Below are positions 16,194 to 24,891 of a stretch of 46,065 nt of DNA, piece after piece. Where the stretch lies: positions 1-46,065 of the forward strand of contig CABUUK010000010.1 in the NCBI GenBank assembly GCA_902494765.1, read 5' to 3'. The translations under genes were made by a program, and so were the position numbers. The first letter of the stretch is position 1. Each line of letters starts with the position of its first letter. This stretch comes from an uncultured Collinsella sp. GTDB taxonomy: Bacteria > Actinomycetota > Coriobacteriia > Coriobacteriales > Coriobacteriaceae. The notes beneath the pieces were generated by a model. That model did no database searches. It worked only from the letters and a program-made list of their open reading frames with translations, and was not told where the DNA came from.

Positions 16194-19100
16194 CTACTTC
16201 TTAATGCCGCGCCCCAGGCGCTTGGCGACCGATGCAACGGCCTCCTCACTGGCAGATCCGCAGCTCGCACAGCCGTCGTGGGCACGCATCTGACCGGTGA
16301 CCTCGTCCATCGCGAGCGGCGCCACCTTCTCGAGCTTAAAGCCTTTACCGGCGCGCATGTTTTCCTTGGCCACGCTAATCATGAGCTTAATGCGGTTGAG
16401 CTGGTTGACCTCGGACGCACCGGGATCATAGTCCACCGCGACGATGTTGCTCTCGGGGTGCTGGCGGCGTAGCTCCTTAATCACGGCCTTGCCCACCACG
16501 TGGTTGGGCAGGCACGCGAAGGGCTGCGTGCAGATGATGTTGGGCGCACCGTGATCGATCAGGTCGAGCATCTCGGCCGTGAGCAGCCAGCCCTCGCCCA
16601 TGTTGTTGCACACCGAAAGCACCGTGCGGGCCTTGTCGGCCATGGTGCCGATGCGCTCGGGCGCCTCAAAGCGGCGGGACTTCTCGAGCATCTCCTCCAC
16701 CGGCGTACGCATCCAGTCCACCAGCTTAATGAGCGCCTGCATGCCCGCGCGCGTAGTGGCAGAGCTTCCCAGCTCGTCCTTCTGCAGCTCGGCATTACTC
16801 ATGGAGTACAGGAAGAAATCGAGCAGGCCCGGCACCACAGCCTCGCAGCCCTCGCGCTCGATCACGTCGACCACGTGGTTGTTGGCCGTAGGGTGGAACT
16901 TGACCAAGATCTCACCGACCACGCCCACGCGCGGCTTGGTACCCTCGCCCACGAGCGGCATGGTGTCGAACGCGCGGATGGCCTCGCGGCACAGCTTGGT
17001 GTAGTTATGCCTGTTGAACTTAGGCGCCAGCTTGCGGGCGCGCGCCATGTACTCCTCGTAGAGCGCGTTGGCGGCACCGGGCGTTGCCTCGTACGGGCGG
17101 CAGCGGTAGAGCATCTGCATCATCACGTCGCCAAAGAGCACCGCGTAGACTGCCTGCTTGAGCAGCGCCGGCGTAATCTTAAAGCCGGGGTTGTCCTCGC
17201 CGAGCGCCACGGCCGAAAGCGAGATCACCGGGATCTCAGGATGGCCGCTCTCGCGCAGGGCCTTGCGGATGAGCGCGATGTAATTGGTGGCACGGCAGCC
17301 GCCGCCGGTCTGGCTGATAACCACGGCCGTCTTGGACAGGTCGTACCGACCGCTCTCGATGGCCTCCATAATCTGGCCGGTCACCAAAATGGACGGATAG
17401 CAAATGTCATTGTTCACATAGCGCAGGCCGGCCTCGACGGCGTCGTGATCGGTCGAGGGCAGCAGCTCCAAGTTGTAGCCGGCACCGCGGAACACCTCTT
17501 TGACCAGGTCAAAGTGGATCGGCGCCATCTGCGGGCACAGAATAGTATAGCCCTCCTCGCGCATCTGCTCGGTAAAGGGCACCTTTGGCCACGCGGTCGA
17601 TGCGCTCTCACGCTGCGCTTCGAACGTGTACTTGCGGCTCGCGAACGCGGGGGCATCCGTGGAGGGCGACACCGGCGCGGCATCGCCCTGCTCGTAGGCC
17701 TCGCCCGCGGCCGTGGCATCGGCCAGGCGCTCGGCCTCCTGGTCCTTGAGCGCTGCCATGAGCGAGCGGATGCGGATGCGCGCGGCGCCCAGGTTGGACA
17801 CCTCGTCGATCTTGAGCACGGTGTAGATCTTGCCGCTGGCCTCCAGAATCTCCTGCACCTGGTCGGTAGTCAGGGCATCGAGACCACAGCCGAAGGAGTT
17901 GAGCTGGATCAGATCCAGGTCGTTGCGCATCGTCACAAAACGGGCGACGGCGTACAGGCGGCTGTGGTACATCCACTGGTCGACGACGCGGATGGGACGC
18001 TCGGGCTTCACCAGGTGCGCAAGCGAATCCTCGGTAAAGACCGCAAAGCCAAAGCTCGAGATAAGTTCGGGCAGGGCGTGGTTGATCTCGGGGTCGTTAT
18101 GGTAGGGGCGGCCGGCGAGCACGATGCCGTGACCGCCGTGGTCCTCGACCCACTTAAGAGCCTCCTCGCCCATAGTCTGGATGTCCTCGTGGAAACGCGC
18201 ATCGGCCTCAAAGGCAGCGTTGACGGCGGCATCGACCTCGGAGCGCGTGATCTTGGGTCCACGCACGCGACCGCGACCGGCTTGCGCATCGGCCACGCGG
18301 TCGACGGCGAGTACCTGGTACAGACGGCGCTTGAGCTCGGTCTTGTCGTGATACGGCACAAACGGATACAGGAACTCGATGTTCTGCTCGCGAATCTCGT
18401 CGATGTTGAGCGCCAGCGCCGTGGGGTAGCTCATGACGATGGGGCAGTTATAGCAGTTGCCAGCCGTCGGATCCTCCTTGCGCTCCCAGCGCACGCACGG
18501 CATCCAGATGAAGTCGACGTCACGGTCGATAAGGTTCATCACATGGCCGTGGCTCATCTTTGCCGGGTAGCACACGCTCTCGGACGGCATGGACTCGATG
18601 CCCGCCTGGTAGGTCTTCTTGCTCGACTGGTCGGACAGCTGCACGCTAAAGCCCAGACGCGTAAAGAACGCGTGCCAGAAGGGGTAGTTCTCGTACATGT
18701 TGAGCGCGCGCGGAATGCCGACGGTGCCGCGCGGGGCCTCGTCGGGACTCAGGACCTCGCGGTTAAAGAGCAACTCGTTTTTCTTTTTGAAGAGGTTAGG
18801 GGCCTCGGTCTTCTGCTTTTTGTGGCCGGCGCCCTTCTCGCAGCGGTTGCCGGTAATGAAGCGTCTGCCGCCGCCAAAGTCGTTGACGGTAAGCTGGCAG
18901 TTGTTGGAGCAACGGCCGCAGCGGACGTGTTTTTGCGTCACGGTGAGGTGCGCGATGTCCTCGGCCGAAAGGATGGTCGAAGTGCCGTCGGCGCCGGCGC
19001 GATCGCGGGCGAGCAGGGCCGCACCATAGGCGCCCATGCAGCCGGCGATGTCGGGACGCACGGCGTGAACGCCGGTGAGCTGCTCAAACGCACGCAGCGT

Positions 19101-20975
19101 GGCATCGGACATAAAGGTGCCGCCCTGAACGATCACCTGGCTGCCGATCTCCTTGGGGTCACGCAGCTTAATGACCTTGAACAGAGCGTTCTTGATGACG
19201 GAATAGGACAGGCCGGCCGCGATGTCGCCCACCGTGGCGCCTTCCTTTTGCGCCTGCTTGACGCGCGAGTTCATAAAGACCGTGCAGCGGCTGCCCAAAT
19301 CGACCGGGGCCTTAGCATGGATGGCGGCATCGGCGAACGCGCGCACGTCCATGTTCATAGACACGGCGAAGCTCTCGATAAAGCTACCGCAACCCGACGA
19401 GCAGGCCTCGTTGAGCATGATGTGCTCGATAACGCCGTCCTTGACGCGCAAGCACTTCATGTCCTGGCCGCCGATGTCCAGGATAAACTCGACGCCGGGC
19501 AGGAATGCCTTGGCGCCGCGCAGGTGCGCGACGGTCTCAATCTCGCCGGAATCGGCCTTGAGGGCCTCGATGAGCAGTGCCTCGCCGTAGCCCGTGGTGG
19601 TCACGTGGCCGATGGTGCAGCCCGCGGGGATATGGTTGTAGAAATCGGCCATGATGACCTTGGCCGTGCCCAGGATGTCACCGTTGTTGTTGCCGTACCA
19701 GGTGTGCAACAGCTGGCCGTCCTCGCCCACGAGCGCGGCCTTCATGGTGGTGGAACCGGCGTCGATGCCGATGAACACGCGGCCGGTGTAGCCGTCGAGC
19801 TTGCCCTTGGGGACGACTTCCTGGTCGTGGCGGGTTTTGAACTCGGCAAAGTCCTCGTCAGTGGCAAAGAGCGGGTCCAGACGCTCGACCTCGGCGCTCT
19901 GCGTGTCACCCAGGCTGTCGATGGCCTCGATGAGCTGCGGGAACGAGCTGAGCTTATTGGACTCGTGCGCCATGGCGGCACCGCTCGCCACAAACAGGTG
20001 GGCGTTTTGGGGCACGATACGGTGCTCCTCGTCCAGGTTGAGCGTGAGGTAGAAGCGGTGGCGCAGCTCGGAGAGATACTGCAGCGGGCCGCCCAGGAAG
20101 GCGACGTTGCCGCGGATGGGACGGCCGCACGCCAGGCCCGAGATGGTCTGGGTCACGACGGCCTGGAAGATGGAGGCGGCCACGTCCTCGGGGCGGGCGC
20201 CCTCGTTGAGCAGCGGCTGCACGTCGGTCTTGGCAAAGACGCCGCAGCGGCTGGCAATGGGATAGATGGCGGTGGCGTTGGCCGCGAGCTCGTTGAGGCC
20301 GCTCGCGTCGGTGTGCAGCAGGGTTGCCATCTGGTCGATAAACGCGCCCGTGCCGCCGGCGCAGGTGCCGTTCATGCGCTGCTCGATGCCGTTGTCGAAG
20401 TAGATGATCTTGGCGTCCTCGCCGCCCAGCTCGATGGCGACATCGGTGGCCGGGATGAGGGTCTCGACGGCACGCTTGCTGGCAATGACCTCTTGGACAA
20501 ACTCCAAGTCGAGCCACTGGGACAGCAGCAGACCGCCCGAGCCGGTAATGGCGCAGGTCATCTGGGCCGTCGGCAACACGGTCGCGGCGCCTTCGAACAA
20601 GTCGCGGGCACAGGCGCGGACATCGGTGTGATGGCGCTGGTACTTGGCGTACACGATCTGGTTGTCGTCGTTGAGCACGGCGAGCTTAACAGTGGTGGAG
20701 CCCACGTCGATGCCCAGGTGCAGGTTGCCGTGGGCGGCCTCGGGGTTGAAGATCGCGCCTTCGGGGGCGTGGGCGGCGGTGACGGCTACGGGGGCGGCGG
20801 CGGGCTCGCTGGCGGCGGACGTCTCCCCTGCCGCGTTCTTGGCATCGGCAACTGCCTCGGCAACTTTCTCGGCAGCTGCGGTCGCGGCCTTCTGCGCGGC
20901 ATCCACCACGACGGGCGCGGCCTCACGCGCGGCAGCGACCATACGGTCCTTAATGCCCTCGACGAGTTTGCTCAT
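16194..20975 (-). CDS. Giant 2-hydroxyacyl-CoA dehydratase activase-like protein (BcrAD_BadFG x2, DUF2229)
   Basis: A 1593-residue protein. Residues 1-75 are an Ala-rich amphipathic helix unlike the rest. The first ASKHA/activase domain starts at GIDVGSTTVK (88-97) with NGTCAGGTGAFID and SRCGVFAKTDV; the second starts near residue 400 at GIDAGSTTMK with NEACSSGCGSFIES and SRCTVFMNSRV. These paired cysteines resemble the [4Fe-4S]-bridging cysteines of HgdC-type activators. CGRCSNNCQ, a DUF2229 domain and a dehydratase-subunit-like region with SQTGGGCRATNYI follow, ending CASCGSASEE. Known activators use ATP to send an electron to a dehydratase; large fused members have no proven substrate. It lies 11 bp after the tetR gene and is probably regulated by it. 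Confidence 0.88.
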   Translation of the reverse strand: MSKLVEGIKDRMVAAAREAAPVVVDAAQKAATAAAEKVAEAVADAKNAAGETSAASEPAAAPVAVTAAHAPEGAIFNPEAAHGNLHLGIDVGSTTVKLAVLNDDNQIVYAKYQRHHTDVRACARDLFEGAATVLPTAQMTCAITGSGGLLLSQWLDLEFVQEVIASKRAVETLIPATDVAIELGGEDAKIIYFDNGIEQRMNGTCAGGTGAFIDQMATLLHTDASGLNELAANATAIYPIASRCGVFAKTDVQPLLNEGARPEDVAASIFQAVVTQTISGLACGRPIRGNVAFLGGPLQYLSELRHRFYLTLNLDEEHRIVPQNAHLFVASGAAMAHESNKLSSFPQLIEAIDSLGDTQSAEVERLDPLFATDEDFAEFKTRHDQEVVPKGKLDGYTGRVFIGIDAGSTTMKAALVGEDGQLLHTWYGNNNGDILGTAKVIMADFYNHIPAGCTIGHVTTTGYGEALLIEALKADSGEIETVAHLRGAKAFLPGVEFILDIGGQDMKCLRVKDGVIEHIMLNEACSSGCGSFIESFAVSMNMDVRAFADAAIHAKAPVDLGSRCTVFMNSRVKQAQKEGATVGDIAAGLSYSVIKNALFKVIKLRDPKEIGSQVIVQGGTFMSDATLRAFEQLTGVHAVRPDIAGCMGAYGAALLARDRAGADGTSTILSAEDIAHLTVTQKHVRCGRCSNNCQLTVNDFGGGRRFITGNRCEKGAGHKKQKTEAPNLFKKKNELLFNREVLSPDEAPRGTVGIPRALNMYENYPFWHAFFTRLGFSVQLSDQSSKKTYQAGIESMPSESVCYPAKMSHGHVMNLIDRDVDFIWMPCVRWERKEDPTAGNCYNCPIVMSYPTALALNIDEIREQNIEFLYPFVPYHDKTELKRRLYQVLAVDRVADAQAGRGRVRGPKITRSEVDAAVNAAFEADARFHEDIQTMGEEALKWVEDHGGHGIVLAGRPYHNDPEINHALPELISSFGFAVFTEDSLAHLVKPERPIRVVDQWMYHSRLYAVARFVTMRNDLDLIQLNSFGCGLDALTTDQVQEILEASGKIYTVLKIDEVSNLGAARIRIRSLMAALKDQEAERLADATAAGEAYEQGDAAPVSPSTDAPAFASRKYTFEAQRESASTAWPKVPFTEQMREEGYTILCPQMAPIHFDLVKEVFRGAGYNLELLPSTDHDAVEAGLRYVNNDICYPSILVTGQIMEAIESGRYDLSKTAVVISQTGGGCRATNYIALIRKALRESGHPEIPVISLSAVALGEDNPGFKITPALLKQAVYAVLFGDVMMQMLYRCRPYEATPGAANALYEEYMARARKLAPKFNRHNYTKLCREAIRAFDTMPLVGEGTKPRVGVVGEILVKFHPTANNHVVDVIEREGCEAVVPGLLDFFLYSMSNAELQKDELGSSATTRAGMQALIKLVDWMRTPVEEMLEKSRRFEAPERIGTMADKARTVLSVCNNMGEGWLLTAEMLDLIDHGAPNIICTQPFACLPNHVVGKAVIKELRRQHPESNIVAVDYDPGASEVNQLNRIKLMISVAKENMRAGKGFKLEKVAPLAMDEVTGQMRAHDGCASCGSASEEAVASVAKRLGRGIKK

Positions 20976-20986
20976 TGTCTCTCCTC

Positions 20987-21697
20987 TTAGTTGTTGGACT
21001 CGACGGCTGCGGCGGTGTCGGCTGCGTCCTCGAGCTGCAGGTTCAATAGCTTCAAGCCGTATTCCGGCACGTTGATATCGATGGGTTGGCCATACAGGTC
21101 GCCGGGGCGCACAAAGGCGATAACCGTCATGATGCGCGCCATGGTCTCAGGCGATTCGGAAAGGTCACGCTCAAACCAACGTTGGATCATGCCGACCTCG
21201 GCACTCACGACATAGGTGACGTAGTAGTCAAAGAAGGTGCCCAGCGCCAAGCCCAAAATGCCCGTCTGTGCACGCGGCACCACGGCCTCGCGTGCGGTAT
21301 CGATGATCTTTTTAATAAAGGCGGGGTCGCCGCCCGGGCCCAGCAGGGCCCCGATAAGGTCGCGATTAGCCGCAAGATAGCGAAGCAGCTCAACCGAACC
21401 GGGTGCCGGCTCGAGCTCGTCGATGTTGCGGTAAAGATCGGGTAATTGAGCTGCGGTGATAAGCTCCACCCGCTCACGAATCTCGGCAAGCAGGCCGTCC
21501 TCGATCTGGCTGATAAAGTCGGGGATATCGCGGTAGTGCGAATAGAACGTGCGGCGCGTAAGGCCGGCACGCTCGGTGAGCGACGCGACGTTAATGCGCG
21601 AAAGGTCGCCGCTTTCGGCAAGCTCGCTGGCAAGTGCCTGGCGAAGGGCACGCTGCGAGCGAAGGGACCGGCGATCGCATTTCTCGAGCTGGGACAA
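20987..21697 (-). CDS. TetR/AcrR family regulator
   Basis: A 236-residue protein with an N-terminal helix-turn-helix (INVASLTERAGLTRRTFYSHY) and a ligand domain of TetR type. The start codon is TTG at 21697, fixed by GGAGG six bases upstream. The gene precedes the activase by 11 bp, so both are likely one transcript. A 15-bp palindrome sits in the promoter region at 21749-21763, which suggests autoregulation. The ligand is unknown; an acyl-CoA or related metabolite would fit the neighbour but is only inferred. Confidence 0.88.
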   Translation of the reverse strand: MSQLEKCDRRSLRSQRALRQALASELAESGDLSRINVASLTERAGLTRRTFYSHYRDIPDFISQIEDGLLAEIRERVELITAAQLPDLYRNIDELEPAPGSVELLRYLAANRDLIGALLGPGGDPAFIKKIIDTAREAVVPRAQTGILGLALGTFFDYYVTYVVSAEVGMIQRWFERDLSESPETMARIMTVIAFVRPGDLYGQPIDINVPEYGLKLLNLQLEDAADTAAAVESNN

Positions 21698-21728
21698 GCG
21701 TCCTCCTTGTTACTCAGCCTGTGCGCTA

Positions 21729-21763
21729 TTGCACAGTGCGAGTATTATTGCACACCGTGTGCA
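21729..21763 (-). promoter_or_regulatory. Candidate TetR operator in the tetR-activase promoter
   Basis: TGCACACCGTGTGCA (21749-21763) is a perfect 7-1-7 inverted repeat. A related shorter site, GCACAGTGC, lies at 21731-21739, so there are two half-similar boxes about 20 bp apart. They lie 34-66 bp upstream of the TTG start, where promoter elements are expected. Confidence 0.6.
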
Positions 21764-21788
21764 TCAACACGTAAAGGCAATATTTGGG

Positions 21789-21819
21789 ATGTGACGAAGA
21801 GACAGTCCCTTTGCCACAT
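21789..21819 (-). repeat. Interspersed GGGAC-core repeat, class C, overlapping the HAD stop
   Basis: The minus strand reads ATGTGGCAAAGGGAC, T, GTCTCTTCGTCACAT, an almost complete inverted repeat with two G-T wobbles and one mismatch. The last plus-strand base (21819) belongs to the TAA stop of the HAD gene. It has the same GGGAC(A/T)G core as classes A and B but different arms. Confidence 0.72.
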
Positions 21820-22676
21820 TATTCGATGACGGTGCGGGAGTTTTGCTTGCGCATGGTGGCGAGCATGTGTTTGGGGACGGCGTGGACCATGCAGCTGCCG
21901 ATGGTCGCACTCGCGATGGCCTTGGCTGCATCGCTTGCGTTTTTGGTCGCGTAGCTGTGACGGAAGCGCTTGAGCATGGCGATGTCGTTGCCGCCGTCGC
22001 CGTAGACCGCGACCTCGTCCTCGGCAATACCGTAGTAACCCGCCAGCCAGGCCACACTCTCGCCCTTGTTGCACGCCGCGTCCGTGATCTCGAACATCAC
22101 CGGGTCAAACGGCGCGTTGACTACACGGTCCGAGCGCTCGGCCAAATATGCCTTAAGGTCGCGCTCCAGCTCGGGCGAGGTCACGCGACAATTGATCTTG
22201 CATACATCGTGACGCAAGATATCGCCGATCGACTGATCGAAATACTGCTCCTCGTGATACCCGCCACGTGCACGCATACCGCGCATCACGATGCGCTTGA
22301 TGGGGCTATCCTTTTTAAAGCCTGCCTGATGCATCTCGAACGAACCGCTCGAGAACATGCCATCGGGTGTGGAGCAATCAAAGCAAATGTCCGGGAATGC
22401 CTTGAGCAGCTCCTCGGTAATCTGTGGGTCGATAGTCCAGGTCTTGAGCACCTCGCCATGGCTGTCGCGCACGATGGATCCGTTAGAGCAGCAAGCATCG
22501 AGCGCCAGCCCCGTAAAGCCATGCTCGCCGACCGGCAGCGTCGAGCGTCCGGTCGCGGGAACCACATGCAGGCCAGCCTCGGTCAGCTCGCGAATGGCAC
22601 GGCGGATGGTCCCATCCGCTTCGTGCAGGGCGTTCAGCAGCGTTCCGTCTAAATCACTCGCAAACATCTTGATCAT
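21819..22676 (-). CDS. HAD superfamily (Cof-type, subfamily IIB) phosphatase
   Basis: A 285-residue protein. Motif I is FASDLDGTLL (nucleophile and acid/base Asp), motif II is VPATGRS, and motif IV is YGDGGNDIAMLKRF with a Lys in NKGESV before it. A cap domain lies between. Cof-type HAD enzymes hydrolyse sugar phosphates, nucleotides or flavin precursors; the substrate cannot be read from sequence. The first ATG (22676) has GGAGAG nine bases upstream; a second ATG is three codons later. The gene is a single unit, and a class C repeat overlaps its stop. Confidence 0.92.
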   Translation of the reverse strand: MIKMFASDLDGTLLNALHEADGTIRRAIRELTEAGLHVVPATGRSTLPVGEHGFTGLALDACCSNGSIVRDSHGEVLKTWTIDPQITEELLKAFPDICFDCSTPDGMFSSGSFEMHQAGFKKDSPIKRIVMRGMRARGGYHEEQYFDQSIGDILRHDVCKINCRVTSPELERDLKAYLAERSDRVVNAPFDPVMFEITDAACNKGESVAWLAGYYGIAEDEVAVYGDGGNDIAMLKRFRHSYATKNASDAAKAIASATIGSCMVHAVPKHMLATMRKQNSRTVIE

Positions 22677-22791
22677 GGGCGTGTCTCTCCTTCGTCTTCA
22701 CGATATTGTAGACGAAGGAGAGGCATGCCCAGACAACGGCGTCCCTGCGCGGCGGGACAATGCTTCCGCAAATCCACGGTGCCCCAGCGCG

Positions 22792-24054
22792 TTAAGGCAA
22801 TCGCCACAAGCGATTTTTCAGCCGATAAAACAGCGCCGTCGTCAACGTCAGCACCGCCAACATGCCTGCGAATACAATCGCCGGTGTCCATCGATCATAT
22901 GCGAGCCCGTAAACCAATTGGCCAATAGGCGTTGCACAGGAAAGCGTCATATAAACGAGTGCCAGCACTTTTCCGCAGAGTTCCTTTGGCGCTGACCGCT
23001 GAACAAATGAAACGATTTCGACCGATGTAATGCTTGCCCACGCCATAACCCATGCCGAGCCGGCCGCAAGCGCGGCAAACGCTAATTCATCAGGACCGCT
23101 CAGTAGTGCGACAATAATCGGTACGACTCCAAAACTAATCATCGCAACATATCGACATATGCCCTTGAAGGAAAAACGATGCGGCCAAATACCGACCAAA
23201 CCGCTGCCGACAAGACCACCTAAGCCCATAGCCACCTCAATAATCCCAACAAAGGATGATTGCATTCCGAGATGCTTTGCAACAATAACGGGAGCACCAA
23301 TCGTTAACCCAACTAACGCAAGGTTCAAAATAGCCGCAAGCAAAAACACAACGAGCAATGATGCGTTTTGAAACAGGTACCGAATCGACTCCCGAAAACC
23401 GCTTCGGCATGTCGAGCAAGTCGTACTGTCCCCTGTCATTCCAGATGAGGCATTTTGCTTGAGTGCGCCCCCGAACAGTAGGGCTGACATCGCAAACGTC
23501 AACGCCGCGGTTTCGCATAGAGCGTCGATACCAAAGCACCCATAGACTGCCGTCCCGACTACAGGCCCCAAGATATTGCTCGCCATGGTTATCTGCGAGA
23601 CCAACGCAGTGGCACGCTCAACCTTTTCTGGGCCCGTCATGCGCACCGTCTCAATTTGAAGCATCGGCTTCAGCAGCGATTGGATGCCATATTGGACGCA
23701 AAGCATTGCTGCCACGACAATCGCAAGAGGCAGCGGCCGCTTCATGGGGATAAACAACAGCGATGCAGCCATCAGAACAATGCCGAGCACCACAAGAACC
23801 CCGCGATGTCTTCCCCGATCCGCCAAGATTCCGCCAACCGGAGTCGCGAGCACGCCCGGTATGAACGCTATCGCCGCGACGGCGCCATATAACGTTGACG
23901 AGCCGCTGCAATCGAACAAGTAAAGCGGGCACGCAAAACACAGTGCCGACAACATCGAATACGCGCACAGCTGTGCAACAAGAAGACCGAAAAGCCTGAT
24001 GGATCGCACTGTTTTTTGCACCAACGAGACGCTACTCCTCCACATTCCAGCCAT
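22792..24054 (-). CDS. MFS transporter, likely drug/solute exporter
   Basis: A 420-residue protein with about 12 hydrophobic segments in two halves. It has the motif A-like loop GGILADRGRHRG after helix 2 and fits the MFS drug-efflux-like group (MFS_3/MFS_1). The ATG at 24054 is chosen because GGGGGCGGG lies just upstream; a longer frame to 24132 would cross an operator-like site. Two matching palindromes (24068-24088 and 24133-24153) lie between it and the upstream tetR gene, so repression by that regulator is likely. The GC is visibly lower than in the neighbours (23281-23340 has 27 G/C in 60), suggesting later acquisition. The substrate is unknown. Confidence 0.85.
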   Translation of the reverse strand: MAGMWRSSVSLVQKTVRSIRLFGLLVAQLCAYSMLSALCFACPLYLFDCSGSSTLYGAVAAIAFIPGVLATPVGGILADRGRHRGVLVVLGIVLMAASLLFIPMKRPLPLAIVVAAMLCVQYGIQSLLKPMLQIETVRMTGPEKVERATALVSQITMASNILGPVVGTAVYGCFGIDALCETAALTFAMSALLFGGALKQNASSGMTGDSTTCSTCRSGFRESIRYLFQNASLLVVFLLAAILNLALVGLTIGAPVIVAKHLGMQSSFVGIIEVAMGLGGLVGSGLVGIWPHRFSFKGICRYVAMISFGVVPIIVALLSGPDELAFAALAAGSAWVMAWASITSVEIVSFVQRSAPKELCGKVLALVYMTLSCATPIGQLVYGLAYDRWTPAIVFAGMLAVLTLTTALFYRLKNRLWRLP

Positions 24055-24067
24055 AAGCCCGCCCCCT

Positions 24068-24088
24068 ATACATACCATTAGTATGTAT
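24068..24088 (-). promoter_or_regulatory. Operator-like palindrome 1 (TetR/MFS)
   Basis: ATACATAC, CATTA, GTATGTAT is a perfect 8-5-8 inverted repeat, 13 bp before the MFS start. Confidence 0.7.
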
Positions 24089-24132
24089 TTAATGACTTGA
24101 AAAGGGCAGCCGTGGCTACCCTTACAAATCAA

Positions 24133-24153
24133 TTACATACCGTCAGTATCTAT
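24133..24153 (-). promoter_or_regulatory. Operator-like palindrome 2 (TetR/MFS)
   Basis: TTACATAC, CGTCA, GTATCTAT matches palindrome 1 at most positions (17 of 21 by eye). It lies directly next to the tetR stop codon, 65 bp from palindrome 1. Confidence 0.65.
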
Positions 24154-24154
24154 A

Positions 24155-24817
24155 TTACCACCCAGCACGGTTCCATACGTCCCAAATCTGAGCCGTTGTC
24201 TGAAGCACTTCATTACCCAAATCGAGCCCCACCGCGGCCGCCATCTGCGCCAAACATTGCGCGCGAGCGAGCATTCGATCTTTGGTCTCGAGCGGACGGA
24301 ACAGCGGCAGCAGCCAAAGATTCGCCAACAGCGATACGGCCTCAGCCGCTTCGCGCGGGCATTTGCACGCAATGGAGCCGTCGGCGATGCCCTCCTCGAT
24401 CACTGGCAAGAGACAGCCATCGGCCGACTCGTCGAACGAGCCCTGGTACTGCATCGCCAGTAGACGCGAGCTTTTTACCGGATCTGCCGCAGGATGCATG
24501 CGTGCCCATAGCTCAATTTGCGGAACGACAGACTCGGGCGCGTACAGTCGCTTGAGCTTTTGGGCTCCGGTCATATTGCCGATACCAAGCGTTGAGCGAC
24601 GTTGCTCAACAATCGGAGCCATTGCCCGATCAAATGCGGCGTTGAAAATCTCCTCTTTGCTCTTAAAGTGATGATAGACAGCGCCCTTGGTCATGCCATC
24701 GAGGCGGTCGACGATATCTTGAATGCTCGTCCCCTCATAACCCTGTGCGCAGAATAGCTCCAGCGCCGCGTCAAGAATCTTCGCGACCGTCTCCTCGGGA
24801 TATTTATTACGCCCCAT
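24155..24817 (-). CDS. TetR family regulator, likely repressor of the MFS gene
   Basis: A 220-residue protein. The HTH spans about 10-55 (TVAKILDAALELFCAQGYEG ... TSIQDIVDRLDGMTKGAVYHH), with the classic YHHFKSKEEIF after it. The start MGRNKYPEE at 24817 is typical for the family; a frame to 24853 adds twelve residues without support. The GGATGG before the start lies in the arm of a 12-bp inverted repeat (24825-24878). It is encoded just upstream of the MFS transporter with two shared operator-like sites between them. Confidence 0.88.
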   Translation of the reverse strand: MGRNKYPEETVAKILDAALELFCAQGYEGTSIQDIVDRLDGMTKGAVYHHFKSKEEIFNAAFDRAMAPIVEQRRSTLGIGNMTGAQKLKRLYAPESVVPQIELWARMHPAADPVKSSRLLAMQYQGSFDESADGCLLPVIEEGIADGSIACKCPREAAEAVSLLANLWLLPLFRPLETKDRMLARAQCLAQMAAAVGLDLGNEVLQTTAQIWDVWNRAGW

Positions 24818-24824
24818 AATCTGT

Positions 24825-24878
24825 CCATCCGCAACGCAAGTCTTGTGCCTCATTGCAGTATTTTAACGTTGCGGATGG
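24825..24878 (-). repeat. Perfect 12-bp inverted repeat with a 30-nt loop between the PII and tetR genes
   Basis: CCATCCGCAACG (24825-24836) and CGTTGCGGATGG (24867-24878) are exact complements. The element follows the PII stop (24892) and precedes the tetR start (24817). The arm nearest the start contains GGATGG, the only purine-rich stretch before the tetR ATG, so folding could hide it. No T-tract follows. Confidence 0.6.
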
Positions 24879-24891
24879 CAGGCGGTCGATG

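Noticed and set aside
16500..20990. A 1496-codon open frame on the plus strand, antisense to the activase
   Set aside because: It mirrors a high-GC gene with strong codon bias, encodes no recognisable domain, and has no ribosome site. The minus-strand frame has clear motifs throughout.
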